Source of the DNA: an uncultured Oscillospiraceae bacterium
GTDB taxonomy: Bacteria; Bacillota; Clostridia; Oscillospirales; Ruminococcaceae
Assembly (NCBI GenBank): GCA_949741215.1
Contig: CATJLA010000098.1
Coordinates: 1 to 52,461, forward strand
DNA length: 52,461 nucleotides
Reading direction: 5' to 3'
How positions within the stretch are numbered: position 1 is the first letter of the stretch; each line of letters opens with the position of its first letter. Shown here piece after piece: positions 17,991-25,446 of this stretch. The position numbers and the translations under genes are program-made. Under the pieces are notes generated by a model. The model saw nothing but the letters and a program-made list of their open reading frames with translations. It made no database searches and had not been told where the DNA came from.

Positions 17991-18431
17991 TTACTCCTTG
18001 GGGGCCTCCCCCAAAGCAAAGGTTAATTCCGCAGTAACAACCTTTTTGCCGCCTACGGTGGCAACCGCCTTGCCTACCCCTACCGAGCCTCTGCTGCGGA
18101 TAATCTCCACCTCCAGGCGCAGGGTATCTCCCGGCACCACCTTGCTGCGGAACTTGGCCTTGTCAATACCGCCGAAGTAGGCGATTTTGCCCTTATTTTC
18201 CGGCAGGCTTAAAGCGCATACCGCGCCGGTTTGGGCCAGCATTTCAATCATCAGTACCCCCGGCTGCACCGGCTCCTGAGGAAAGTGCCCCTTAAACCAG
18301 TATTCCTCCCCGGTCAGGTGCTTTTCGGCAACTGCCCTTACGCCGGGCTCCAGCTCTATTACCTTGTCTATCAGCAAAAAGGGGTCTCTGTGGGGGATAA
18401 TTTCTTTGATCTGCTCTAAATTCAATTCCAT
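17991..18431 (-). CDS. fabZ: 3-hydroxyacyl-ACP dehydratase FabZ
   Basis: Removes water from 3-hydroxyacyl-ACP to give trans-2-enoyl-ACP. The 146-residue hot-dog protein has the catalytic His49 in WFKGHFPQEPVQPG and Glu63 in MIEMLAQ. The start at 18431 (MELNLEQIKEIIPHR) matches the family and follows GAGGAG; the open frame upstream is not protein-like. It lies between accB and accC. Confidence 0.97.
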   Translation of the reverse strand: MELNLEQIKEIIPHRDPFLLIDKVIELEPGVRAVAEKHLTGEEYWFKGHFPQEPVQPGVLMIEMLAQTGAVCALSLPENKGKIAYFGGIDKAKFRSKVVPGDTLRLEVEIIRSRGSVGVGKAVATVGGKKVVTAELTFALGEAPKE

Positions 18432-18609
18432 AGTGTTTTTCACTCCTCTATAACGGCAGGTAGGGTTCGGTTTTCCTTTGGCGGCAGCTGCTTTGGTCTG
18501 TTCTGCCCATGGAGTTGCCGCTTTCTGCTTTGGGCAGCCCGGTTGTGCCTGCGGCACATGACCAAACCTCCCACGCTTGGTTAAAGAATAATAGGAAACT
18601 CGGGGGCGG

Positions 18610-19101
18610 CTATTTCAATCGCAGAATAGGCTGGCCGTATTCTACAGGCTGCCCGTTTTCCACATAAACTTCCGCCACCTGTCCGTCCAGCTCGCTCTGC
18701 ACCTCGTTCATCAGCTTCATGGATTCGATAATAAACAGCACGTCCCCGGCCTTTACCTGCTTGCCCACTGGAGCAAAAGCGGGCTTATCAGGGGCGGCGG
18801 CAGCATAAAAGGTTCCCACAATAGGAGACTTTACCACAGTGCCCTCAACCTCAGCCGGCTGTTCCGTCTTAAAAGCTGCTTCCGCCGGGGCTGCCTCCGG
18901 GACAGGAGCGTAAGCGGCAGGCAGCTGCCCCATACCGGGCACTCCCTGTACTGCCGCGGGAACTACCGTAACCTCTTTCGTCCCACCCCTGATTTCCAGC
19001 TCAAAATCCTCGGTTTTCAGGGCAAGCTTTCCAATCTGGTGCTTTTGTATGGATTCCATCAGGTGATCCAGAGCTTCCAGAGTCAATTCCAACTGGCTCA
19101 T
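18610..19101 (-). CDS. accB: Acetyl-CoA carboxylase biotin carboxyl carrier protein
   Basis: Carries biotin between AccC and the AccA/AccD transferase. The 163-residue protein has a Pro/Ala-rich linker (about 48-90) and a C-terminal biotinyl domain with the attachment lysine Lys129 in IESMKLMNEV. The start at 19101 is chosen for its AGGAGG site; the frame opens nine codons earlier. Confidence 0.97.
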   Translation of the reverse strand: MSQLELTLEALDHLMESIQKHQIGKLALKTEDFELEIRGGTKEVTVVPAAVQGVPGMGQLPAAYAPVPEAAPAEAAFKTEQPAEVEGTVVKSPIVGTFYAAAAPDKPAFAPVGKQVKAGDVLFIIESMKLMNEVQSELDGQVAEVYVENGQPVEYGQPILRLK

Positions 19102-19117
19102 TTGCAGTATCCTCCTG

Positions 19118-20365
19118 CTATCCTTCATATTTTTTCAGGCAAAGGCAGGCGTTGTGCCCCCCAAAGCCCAGAGAATTGGAAAGAGCGCAGCGGATTTCCC
19201 GCTTTCTCGCCTCTCCGGGAACATAATCCAGGTCGCAAAGCTCATCCGGCTCCTTTAATCCGATGGTGGGGGGGATAAGCCCCTCCTCCAGGGCCAAAGC
19301 GGTAAAGGATGCCTCCACCGCCCCTGCCGCACCCAGCAAATGCCCTGTCATGGACTTGGTGGAGCTGACCGGCGTTTTGTAAGCCTGCTCTCCCAACGCC
19401 AGCTTGATGGCTTTGGTTTCAAACTCGTCGTTTAGGCCGGTGCTGGTGCCGTGAGCGTTGATATAATCCACCTGCTCCGGGGTAACGCCCGCTTCCTCCA
19501 TGGCAAATTCCATAGCCTTTGCGGCCCCTAAGCCCTCCGGGTCCGGGCTGGTGATATGATAAGCATCCCCGGTAGCGCCATAGCCTGCCAGCTCTGCATA
19601 GATATGCGCCCCTCTGGCCCTGGCATGCTCGTATTCCTCCAGCACCAGAATAGAAGCGCCTTCTCCCAGCACAAAGCCGCTGCGTTCCTTATCAAAGGGA
19701 ATGGAAGCCCTGTCCGGGTCACTGCTTTGGGTAAGGGCCCCCATATTCTGGAAACCTGCCATAGCAAATTCCGCAACCGAGGCCTCTGCACCGCCGGTTA
19801 CCGCTGCGTCCAGATAGCCATGCTTAATGGAGCGGAAAGCCTCCCCAATCGCATGAGCACCGGAAGAGCAGGCCGTCACTGTAGAAAAATTAGCCCCCTT
19901 GAACTGAAATTCCATGGAAATCATCCCCGCCGCCATGTTGGAGATAATCATGGGGATAAAGAATACCGATACCCGAGAGGGGCCTTTTTCCATATATTTG
20001 GTGTGTTCCTCCCCGATTGTCTGAAAGCCGCCGATGCCGCTGCCCACAATTACCCCAACCCGGAAGGGGTCTAAATCCTCAAAGCGGGTGCCGCAATTTT
20101 CCATTGCCATTTTAGAGGCTCCTACCGCCAGCTGGCAAAACCTGTCCATCCGCCGGGCCTCCTTTTTGGGGATGCCATAGGCCGCTGGGTCAAAGTTTTT
20201 CACCTCTGCCGCAAGGGGTACGCCCAAGGCAGTTGGGTCAAAGGACGAAATGGGCGCAATTCCATGCTTTCCCGCCTTTATGGAGGCCCAGCTTTCCTCC
20301 ATACTGCCGCCTACCGGGGTAATGGCCCCCAGCCCGGTGATCACCACACGTCTATTTGTACTCAT
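19118..20365 (-). CDS. fabF: Beta-ketoacyl-ACP synthase II
   Basis: Elongates acyl-ACP by condensation with malonyl-ACP. The 415-residue thiolase-fold protein has the nucleophile Cys166 in TACSSGAHAI and the two catalytic histidines in INAHGTSTGLND and STKSMTGHLLG. Start ATG with a purine-rich site. It lies between fabG and accB. Confidence 0.98.
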   Translation of the reverse strand: MSTNRRVVITGLGAITPVGGSMEESWASIKAGKHGIAPISSFDPTALGVPLAAEVKNFDPAAYGIPKKEARRMDRFCQLAVGASKMAMENCGTRFEDLDPFRVGVIVGSGIGGFQTIGEEHTKYMEKGPSRVSVFFIPMIISNMAAGMISMEFQFKGANFSTVTACSSGAHAIGEAFRSIKHGYLDAAVTGGAEASVAEFAMAGFQNMGALTQSSDPDRASIPFDKERSGFVLGEGASILVLEEYEHARARGAHIYAELAGYGATGDAYHITSPDPEGLGAAKAMEFAMEEAGVTPEQVDYINAHGTSTGLNDEFETKAIKLALGEQAYKTPVSSTKSMTGHLLGAAGAVEASFTALALEEGLIPPTIGLKEPDELCDLDYVPGEARKREIRCALSNSLGFGGHNACLCLKKYEG

Positions 20366-20386
20366 CTCATTTCTCTCCCTTCCGGC

Positions 20387-21130
20387 TTAAATCATCATGC
20401 AGCCGTCAATTTCAATTACCTGCCCGCTTACGTAGGAAGCAGCGTCCGAGAGTAAAAACGCCACAACCGAGGCAACCTCCTCCGGCTCCCCCAGCCGCTT
20501 CATGGAAATGGCGGAGAGCATCGCCTCCTTTGCCTTTTCCGGCAGGCTGTCAGTCATAGGGGTGCGGATAAAGCCAGGGGCCACGGCGTTCACCGTAATA
20601 TTACGCCCGCCCAGCTCCTTTGCGGCGGACTTGGTAAGCCCCACAATTCCGGCCTTAGAGGCGGAGTAGTTTGCCTGCCCCGCATTGCCGTGCAGCCCTA
20701 CCACCGAGCTTACATTGACGATTCTGCCGCTTCTTTGCTTCATCATCACCGGGGTAGCATGGCGGATCATATTAAATACGCTTTTCAAATTCACGTTTAT
20801 CACGGCGTCATACTGCTGTTCGCTCATCCGGGCAAGCAAGCCGTCCTTGGTAATGCCCGCATTGTTCACCAAAGCGTCCAGTGAGCCCATCTGCTCCACT
20901 ACCGCCCCGATCATCTCCTTGCACTGCTCAAAGTCGGAGACATCCGCCACAAAGCACTGTGCTTTTACTCCAAATGCCTGGCATTCTGCCGCTACGGCCG
21001 CGCCGTCGGTTCCGGCAATCTGCTCATTCAGGCAGTTGATGGCCACATCAAAGCCCTCCTTGGCAAGCCTCTTAACAATCGCCGCCCCAATCCCCTGGGA
21101 GGCCCCGGTCACTAACGCTACTCTACTCAC
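20387..21130 (-). CDS. fabG: 3-oxoacyl-ACP reductase FabG
   Basis: Reduces 3-oxoacyl-ACP with NADPH. The 247-residue SDR has TGASQGIG at 8-15, NNAG at 89-92, Tyr155 and Lys159. The start is GTG at 21130. It follows fabH by about 170 bases, with no convincing gene in the gap. Confidence 0.96.
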   Translation of the reverse strand: MSRVALVTGASQGIGAAIVKRLAKEGFDVAINCLNEQIAGTDGAAVAAECQAFGVKAQCFVADVSDFEQCKEMIGAVVEQMGSLDALVNNAGITKDGLLARMSEQQYDAVINVNLKSVFNMIRHATPVMMKQRSGRIVNVSSVVGLHGNAGQANYSASKAGIVGLTKSAAKELGGRNITVNAVAPGFIRTPMTDSLPEKAKEAMLSAISMKRLGEPEEVASVVAFLLSDAASYVSGQVIEIDGCMMI

Positions 21131-21303
21131 AGTAATTCCCTGCCTTTTTCATGTTGTTTTTATGGACGTCGCGCATTCTCAGCATCCGGCGCATTGCCCG
21201 CTTTTCTCTCGACGTCGATGTATGTCTGCGTCTAAACATTTTATGGTTCATTTCTTTTGAGAAAGAATCCGTTCCGCACCTTCTCTGGAGGGCAGAAGCG
21301 GGC

Positions 21304-22302
21304 TCACCACTCAAATACAGCGGACGCATAAGTAAGCCCGCCGCCAAAGCCGCAAACGCCCACCAGCTCCCCGCGCTTTAACAGGCCCTGCCGGTTCATT
21401 TCGTCCAGCGCAATGGGGATAGATGCACTGCCGGTATTGCCGTACTTATCCAGGTTCAAAAACACCTTGGAGTGGTCGTCAATCCCCATGGTTTTCAAGG
21501 CGGTGGCAACAATGCGGTAGTTTGCCTGATGGGGCACCAGATGGCTCAAATGGTTAGGGGTAATTCCCAGCCTGCTACAGGCTTCTTTAATAGATTCCGG
21601 GAACACCCGGGTAGCAAACTTGTACACTTCTTTGCCGTCCATGTACAAAGCGTCCCACCGCACTTCCGGGAAGTCGAAATACTCGCCCCGCTTGCTTTCG
21701 TCCAAAAAGGGGCTTTCCCGACGGGTGTGCCTGGCATTCAGCACCCCACCCGCAGCGCCGTCCGCCGCCAGCACTGAGGCAAACCGGCCTCCCTCTTTTG
21801 CACGAAGAACACAGGCCGCAGCCCCGTCCCCCAGCAAAACGCAGCTGGAACGGTCGGTAAAGTCGATCATCTGGGAAAGCCGCTCCACCGATACCAGCAG
21901 CACCGTTTTGACGTCGTCAAAATTTAAGTACCGCCGTGCCATATCCAGCCCATACACAAAGCCGGAGCAGGCGCAGTTGATATCCATACACCCGGCGTTT
22001 ACCGCCCCAATCTCCCGCTGAACCATACATGCCACGGTGGGGGTATAGTAGTCGGGGGTGCAGCAGGTTACCAGCACAAAGTCAATCTCCTTCGCGGAAA
22101 TGCCCGCCATTTCCAAAGCATTTTTAGCGGCCTCCGCCCCCATGTACCAGGTAGGCTCCCCGTTGGAAAAGTGCCGGGCTTTAATCCCTGTCCGTGTAAC
22201 AATCCACTCGTCCGATGTTTCCACAATCTCGGTAAACCGGTCGTTGGGTATAGGCTCCCCGGGAATATAACTTCCGGTGGATACAATCTCAATACCTTTC
22301 AT
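21304..22302 (-). CDS. fabH: Beta-ketoacyl-ACP synthase III
   Basis: Starts fatty-acid chains by condensing an acyl-CoA primer with malonyl-ACP. The 332-residue protein has the catalytic triad Cys112 (NCACSGF), His258 (PHQANYRI) and Asn289 (YGNTGSAS). The start at 22302 (MKGIEIVSTGSYIP) follows GGAGGAAGG at normal spacing. First gene of the minus-strand fatty-acid operon, with a near-consensus promoter upstream. Confidence 0.98.
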   Translation of the reverse strand: MKGIEIVSTGSYIPGEPIPNDRFTEIVETSDEWIVTRTGIKARHFSNGEPTWYMGAEAAKNALEMAGISAKEIDFVLVTCCTPDYYTPTVACMVQREIGAVNAGCMDINCACSGFVYGLDMARRYLNFDDVKTVLLVSVERLSQMIDFTDRSSCVLLGDGAAACVLRAKEGGRFASVLAADGAAGGVLNARHTRRESPFLDESKRGEYFDFPEVRWDALYMDGKEVYKFATRVFPESIKEACSRLGITPNHLSHLVPHQANYRIVATALKTMGIDDHSKVFLNLDKYGNTGSASIPIALDEMNRQGLLKRGELVGVCGFGGGLTYASAVFEW

Positions 22303-22399
22303 AAGAATACCTTCCTCCATCCTTGATAATTTCCCCTGCCGGCTTATCAAAAGATTGGCGCAAAGTCCGCCGGCACAGGTTTACAGCAGGGTTTTTGTT

Positions 22400-22434
22400 G
22401 GAAGGAGCTTCCATCAAAAATGTAACAGCTGTTA
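22400..22434. promoter_or_regulatory. Hairpin and palindrome in the fabH leader
   Basis: TAACAGCTGTTA (22423-22434) is a perfect 12-bp palindrome just downstream of the predicted fabH transcription start. GGAAG/CTTCC (22400-22412) forms a small hairpin after it. The palindrome could be an operator; no matching regulator is recognised. Confidence 0.4.
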
Positions 22435-22445
22435 AATTCAACATT

Positions 22446-22503
22446 ACCATTGTATGGGTTATTTCCGGCTTTGTCAATGGTATTTTGCCCTCAATAACCA
22501 TTG
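22446..22503. promoter_or_regulatory. Three ACCATTG boxes shared by the fabH and fabD promoters
   Basis: ACCATTG occurs at 22446-22452 and 22497-22503, and inverted (CAATGGT) at 22475-22481. The first covers the fabH -10, the inverted one the fabH -35, and the third runs into the fabD -35. A dimeric regulator bound here could shut off both directions. The boxes do not resemble the FapR site as I know it. Inference from position only. Confidence 0.5.
22449..22477 (-). promoter_or_regulatory. fabH: Sigma-A promoter of the fabH operon
   Basis: On the minus strand TTGACA (22472-22477) and TACAAT (22449-22454) with 17-base spacing, nearly consensus. Both boxes overlap copies of the ACCATTG motif. 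Confidence 0.8.
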
Positions 22504-22529
22504 TCTTGCAAAAAAATTTATGTTACAAT
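22501..22529 (+). promoter_or_regulatory. fabD: Sigma-A promoter of fabD-aroE-aroK
   Basis: TTGTCT (22501-22506) and TACAAT (22524-22529), 17 bases apart. Transcription would begin near 22537, at the left edge of a family A repeat. Confidence 0.65.
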
Positions 22530-22538
22530 AGTTTTTAT

Positions 22539-22650
22539 AAGTAAAAAGTAAGAGTGAATAGTGAAGAGTGATGGTACGCTTCCTTGGGAAGCGATTGAAT
22601 GTTGCAGGGAATATTGGTTGTTCTTTGGATTTTGAAATAGCTTTACTTTA
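22539..22650 (+). repeat. Family A interspersed repeat, copy 5 (complete), in the fabD leader
   Basis: A full 112-bp copy: AAGTAAAAAGTAAGAGTG, 7-bp units, GGTA, hairpin CGCTTCC-TTG-GGAAGCG, GATTGAATGTTGCAGGGAA, a variable part, and TTTTGAAATAGCTTTACTTT. Given the promoter at 22501-22529 it would make up most of the fabD 5' untranslated region. Confidence 0.75.
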
Positions 22651-22718
22651 TTTTACTCAAAATTTTTTGTCGGCCCCTTGCCTGTATATAGGGGGCGGCA
22701 GTAAAAAGGAGCGTTTTT

Positions 22719-23642
22719 ATGAATCGGCTTTCTAACACCGCTTACCTGTTCAGTGGCCAGGGTTCCCAGTATCCCGGTATGGGGCAGGAATTTTATCAGA
22801 GCTTCCCCGCTGTTCGGGAACTTTACGACCAGGCTGCACAGGCCTTTGGGTTTGACGTCGCCCGCCTCTCCTTTGAGGGAGATGCCGCGCAAATCGCCCA
22901 GACCTGCGTCTCGCAGCCTTTAATCTACACCATGTCCCTGGCTGTGTTTGAGGTGGCAAAGTCTCGGTTCGGCCTTCCCACCTGTGTAGGGGGCCACTCT
23001 TTAGGGGAATACGCTGCCATGACCTGCGCCGGCGTCCTTTCCCGGGAGGATGGCTTCCAGGTTATCAAAGCTCGTGCCGCCGCCATGCAAAAGGCCGCCG
23101 AGCAGTCAAACGGCGCTATGTACGCTATTTTAGGCAGCAGTGACGTCGCGATCCGGGACGCCTGCGCCAACGCCGGGGGCTATGTAGTGCCGGTAAACTA
23201 CAATTCCCCTGCCCAAACGGTTATTGCCGGGGAATCGGCCTCTGCCGAAAAAGCCGCCGCTCTTTTAAGCGAGCAGGGGGCCAAGGCGGTAAAGCTGGCG
23301 GTAAACTGCGCCTTCCACTCCAAAATGATGGAAAGCGCTGCCGAAGAATTCAAAGCCGCCGTACAAAATGTCACCTTCCATAAGCCGGAAATCCCCTTTT
23401 ATTCCAACCTGAACGGCAAGGTTGCCGAAGAAATTACCCCGGATTATCTGGCAAAGCACTTAACCTCACCGGTGCAGTTCGTCACGGAGCTGCAGGAGAT
23501 GAGCCGCAACGGCATTACCACTTTTTTGGAAATTGGCCCCGGCAAGGTGCTTACCGGCCTGGTAAAAAAGACCTTAAAGGAAGCCTCAGCCGCCAACCTG
23601 GAAAACAATAAAACCCTGGAAAAAGCCAAAGCTTTATTTTAG
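22719..23642 (+). CDS. fabD: Malonyl-CoA:ACP acyltransferase
   Basis: Transfers malonyl from CoA to ACP. The 307-residue protein has FSGQGSQYPGMG at the N-terminus, the nucleophile Ser94 in GGHSLGEYAA and the catalytic histidine in NCAFHSKMM near residue 200. A good AAAGGAG site precedes the ATG. Unusually, it is not inside the fab operon but divergent from it, leading aroE and aroK. Confidence 0.97.
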   Translation: MNRLSNTAYLFSGQGSQYPGMGQEFYQSFPAVRELYDQAAQAFGFDVARLSFEGDAAQIAQTCVSQPLIYTMSLAVFEVAKSRFGLPTCVGGHSLGEYAAMTCAGVLSREDGFQVIKARAAAMQKAAEQSNGAMYAILGSSDVAIRDACANAGGYVVPVNYNSPAQTVIAGESASAEKAAALLSEQGAKAVKLAVNCAFHSKMMESAAEEFKAAVQNVTFHKPEIPFYSNLNGKVAEEITPDYLAKHLTSPVQFVTELQEMSRNGITTFLEIGPGKVLTGLVKKTLKEASAANLENNKTLEKAKALF

Positions 23643-23658
23643 AAAAGAGGAGAAGCAG

Positions 23659-24522
23659 TTGAGCAACCGTACTTTTGCCGTAATCGGCTATCCCTTAGGG
23701 CACACCATGTCGCCGCCTATCCACAAACGGCTGTTTGAGCTGGCGGACAAGCCCTTTTCCTACGAAACTCTGGAAATTCACCCCACCCTTCTGGACGAAA
23801 TGATCCCCCGCCTGCAAAAGCTGGACGGCTTCAATATCACCATCCCCCATAAGCTGGCAATACTGCCCTACCTTTCCCACATTACCCCTGCCGCCCAGCG
23901 GTATGGCGCGGTAAACTGCGTATCCTGTGACGAACAGGGCAATATGACCGGCTACAACACCGATGTAGACGGCTTTCTCCGGAGCATAGAGCCCTTTTGC
24001 TGTGACTTTACCAAGCCTGTTTGCATAGCGGGGGCAGGGGGCGCAGGCCGTATGTTCGCTATTGAGGCCGCCCGCAAAGGCGCGCCGGTAACCATCGCCG
24101 TGCGCAGCCCACAGGGCAGTGCAGCCGCAGTAAAGGAGGACATCCTCCGCCAGTGCCCTAATGCCCGGGTAGAAGTGCAAAGCTTCCAGGAGCTGGAGGC
24201 CGGCGACGTCCCCTATGAGCTGCTTGCCAACGCCACCCCGGTAGGCATGTACCCCAAGGCGGGCAGTTCCCCGGTTTCTGCCCGTCTGCTAAGGCGCTGC
24301 CGCTGTGTGTTTGACGCTGTGTACAACCCTACCCGCACCCGGCTTTTAGAGCTTGCGGAGGAATCCGGCTGCCAAACCGCGGGCGGGATGTCCATGCTGG
24401 TATGGCAGGCCGTTACCGCCCATGAAATCTGGGATCATTCCTCTTACCGCCAGCAGGATATTCTCCAGCTGATCGACGATATGATCGCCCAGGTAGACCA
24501 GCAGTTTGGAGGCACAAAATGA
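23659..24522 (+). CDS. aroE: Shikimate dehydrogenase, TTG start
   Basis: Reduces 3-dehydroshikimate to shikimate with NADPH. The 287-residue protein has the substrate motif YPLGHTMSPPIHK, catalytic Lys65 in NITIPHK and Asp102 in NTD, and the GAGGAG nucleotide loop. The TTG start follows AGAGGAG; no ATG suits the family N-terminus. It follows fabD by 16 bases and overlaps aroK by four. Confidence 0.95.
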   Translation: MSNRTFAVIGYPLGHTMSPPIHKRLFELADKPFSYETLEIHPTLLDEMIPRLQKLDGFNITIPHKLAILPYLSHITPAAQRYGAVNCVSCDEQGNMTGYNTDVDGFLRSIEPFCCDFTKPVCIAGAGGAGRMFAIEAARKGAPVTIAVRSPQGSAAAVKEDILRQCPNARVEVQSFQELEAGDVPYELLANATPVGMYPKAGSSPVSARLLRRCRCVFDAVYNPTRTRLLELAEESGCQTAGGMSMLVWQAVTAHEIWDHSSYRQQDILQLIDDMIAQVDQQFGGTK

Positions 24523-25034
24523 GAAATTCTTCTATCATCCTATGTGGGTTCATGGGCTGCGGCAAGTCCACGGTTGGCAAATTAGCGGCTGATCTCATGG
24601 GTTTTCGTTTTATAGACGCCGATATTTACATCCAGCAGCTTAGCGGGAAAACGATTCCGGAAATTTTTGCCCAGGAGGGTGAATCCGCCTTCCGGGAGCT
24701 GGAGCATCAGGCCATGAAGGAGCTTTCCGCCCAAAGCGGTATGGTGGTAGCCTCCGGCGGGGGGGCCCTCACCTTCCAGCGGAACGTGGAGGCCATCCGG
24801 CAAAACAGAGCGGTCATTGTGTATCTGCAGTGTGATTTTCCCCTTTGCTACAGCCGCATTGCCGGGGACAAAAACCGCCCCTTGGTGCAGCAAAACAACC
24901 AAGAGCAGCTGCAGGCCCTTTACACCGCCCGGGACGTCCTCTATCGCGGTTGTGCACAGCAGATGATCTCCAACAACAGCTCTCCCAAGCAGGCAGCAAA
25001 AGCCCTGGCAGAGCTTTTCACAAACGGCGGGTGA
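24519..25034 (+). CDS. aroK: Shikimate kinase
   Basis: Phosphorylates shikimate, the next step after AroE. The 171-residue P-loop kinase has Walker A GFMGCGKST at 10-18, the D-x-D motif in FIDADIYI, and the SGGGA shikimate-binding motif. Its ATGA overlaps the aroE stop, so translation is coupled. Last gene of the operon. Confidence 0.95.
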   Translation: MRNSSIILCGFMGCGKSTVGKLAADLMGFRFIDADIYIQQLSGKTIPEIFAQEGESAFRELEHQAMKELSAQSGMVVASGGGALTFQRNVEAIRQNRAVIVYLQCDFPLCYSRIAGDKNRPLVQQNNQEQLQALYTARDVLYRGCAQQMISNNSSPKQAAKALAELFTNGG

Positions 25035-25166
25035 AATTGTGGAAAACCTGCGCATATTATAGGCACAGCCTCCCTTTTTCCTGAAGGGCTCACAAGGGAA
25101 TAAGGCCCCACTCGAAGGCACAAAACCTTAAAGCCCACCCCTGTCCCTAAAAACCTTATAGAAAAC

Positions 25167-25218
25167 AAAAATCTCACCCTCCGTCGGCCAGCCCCGAATA
25201 GGAAGGTGAGATTTTTTT
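25167..25218. terminator. Bidirectional terminator
   Basis: AAAAATCTCACCCTCC pairs with GGAAGGTGAGATTTTT over 16 positions with one mismatch, with T/A runs on both sides. It ends aroK on the plus strand and the GGADGPTA microprotein gene on the minus strand. Confidence 0.9.
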
Positions 25219-25231
25219 GCAGATCAAAAGG

Positions 25232-25405
25232 CTATTTTTTCCCCTTTTTACGCGCCTTGCGAACAAGCAGCACTGTCGTCACAACAGCAATGGCCACCAC
25301 AATAAACGCCGCCGTAAGCCAAAGCCAGCCATCCACCGGCCCGGAAACAAAAACCGCGGTAGGTCCATCCGCCCCGCCAATTACGCCAATTGAAAAAACG
25401 CCCAT
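25232..25405 (-). CDS. Membrane microprotein with OadB-like GGADGPTA motif
   Basis: A 57-residue protein. The N-terminus MGVFSIGVIGGADGPTAVFV contains the signature IGVIGGADGPTA, found in the beta subunit of Na+-pumping decarboxylases (OadB, GcdB, MmdB). In those proteins it lies in the ion-translocation core of a protein of over 350 residues. Here it is followed by one hydrophobic helix (about 28-48) and a basic tail RKARKKGKK. Other decarboxylase subunits are absent. The start at 25405 is chosen because AGAGG fits it. Function unknown. Confidence 0.75.
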   Translation of the reverse strand: MGVFSIGVIGGADGPTAVFVSGPVDGWLWLTAAFIVVAIAVVTTVLLVRKARKKGKK

Positions 25406-25446
25406 AAAATACAAACCTCTTTTCCGCTTATCCGCCGCGTTCCGCC

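Noticed and set aside
21123-21251. A 42-codon basic frame (minus) between fabH and fabG, overlapping the fabG start by eight bases
   Set aside because: No ribosome-binding site and low-complexity Arg/Lys/Met content; better explained as composition of the gap.
22303-22718. FapR operator in the fab control region
   Set aside because: No sequence close to the known FapR palindrome was found; the ACCATTG boxes are a different motif.
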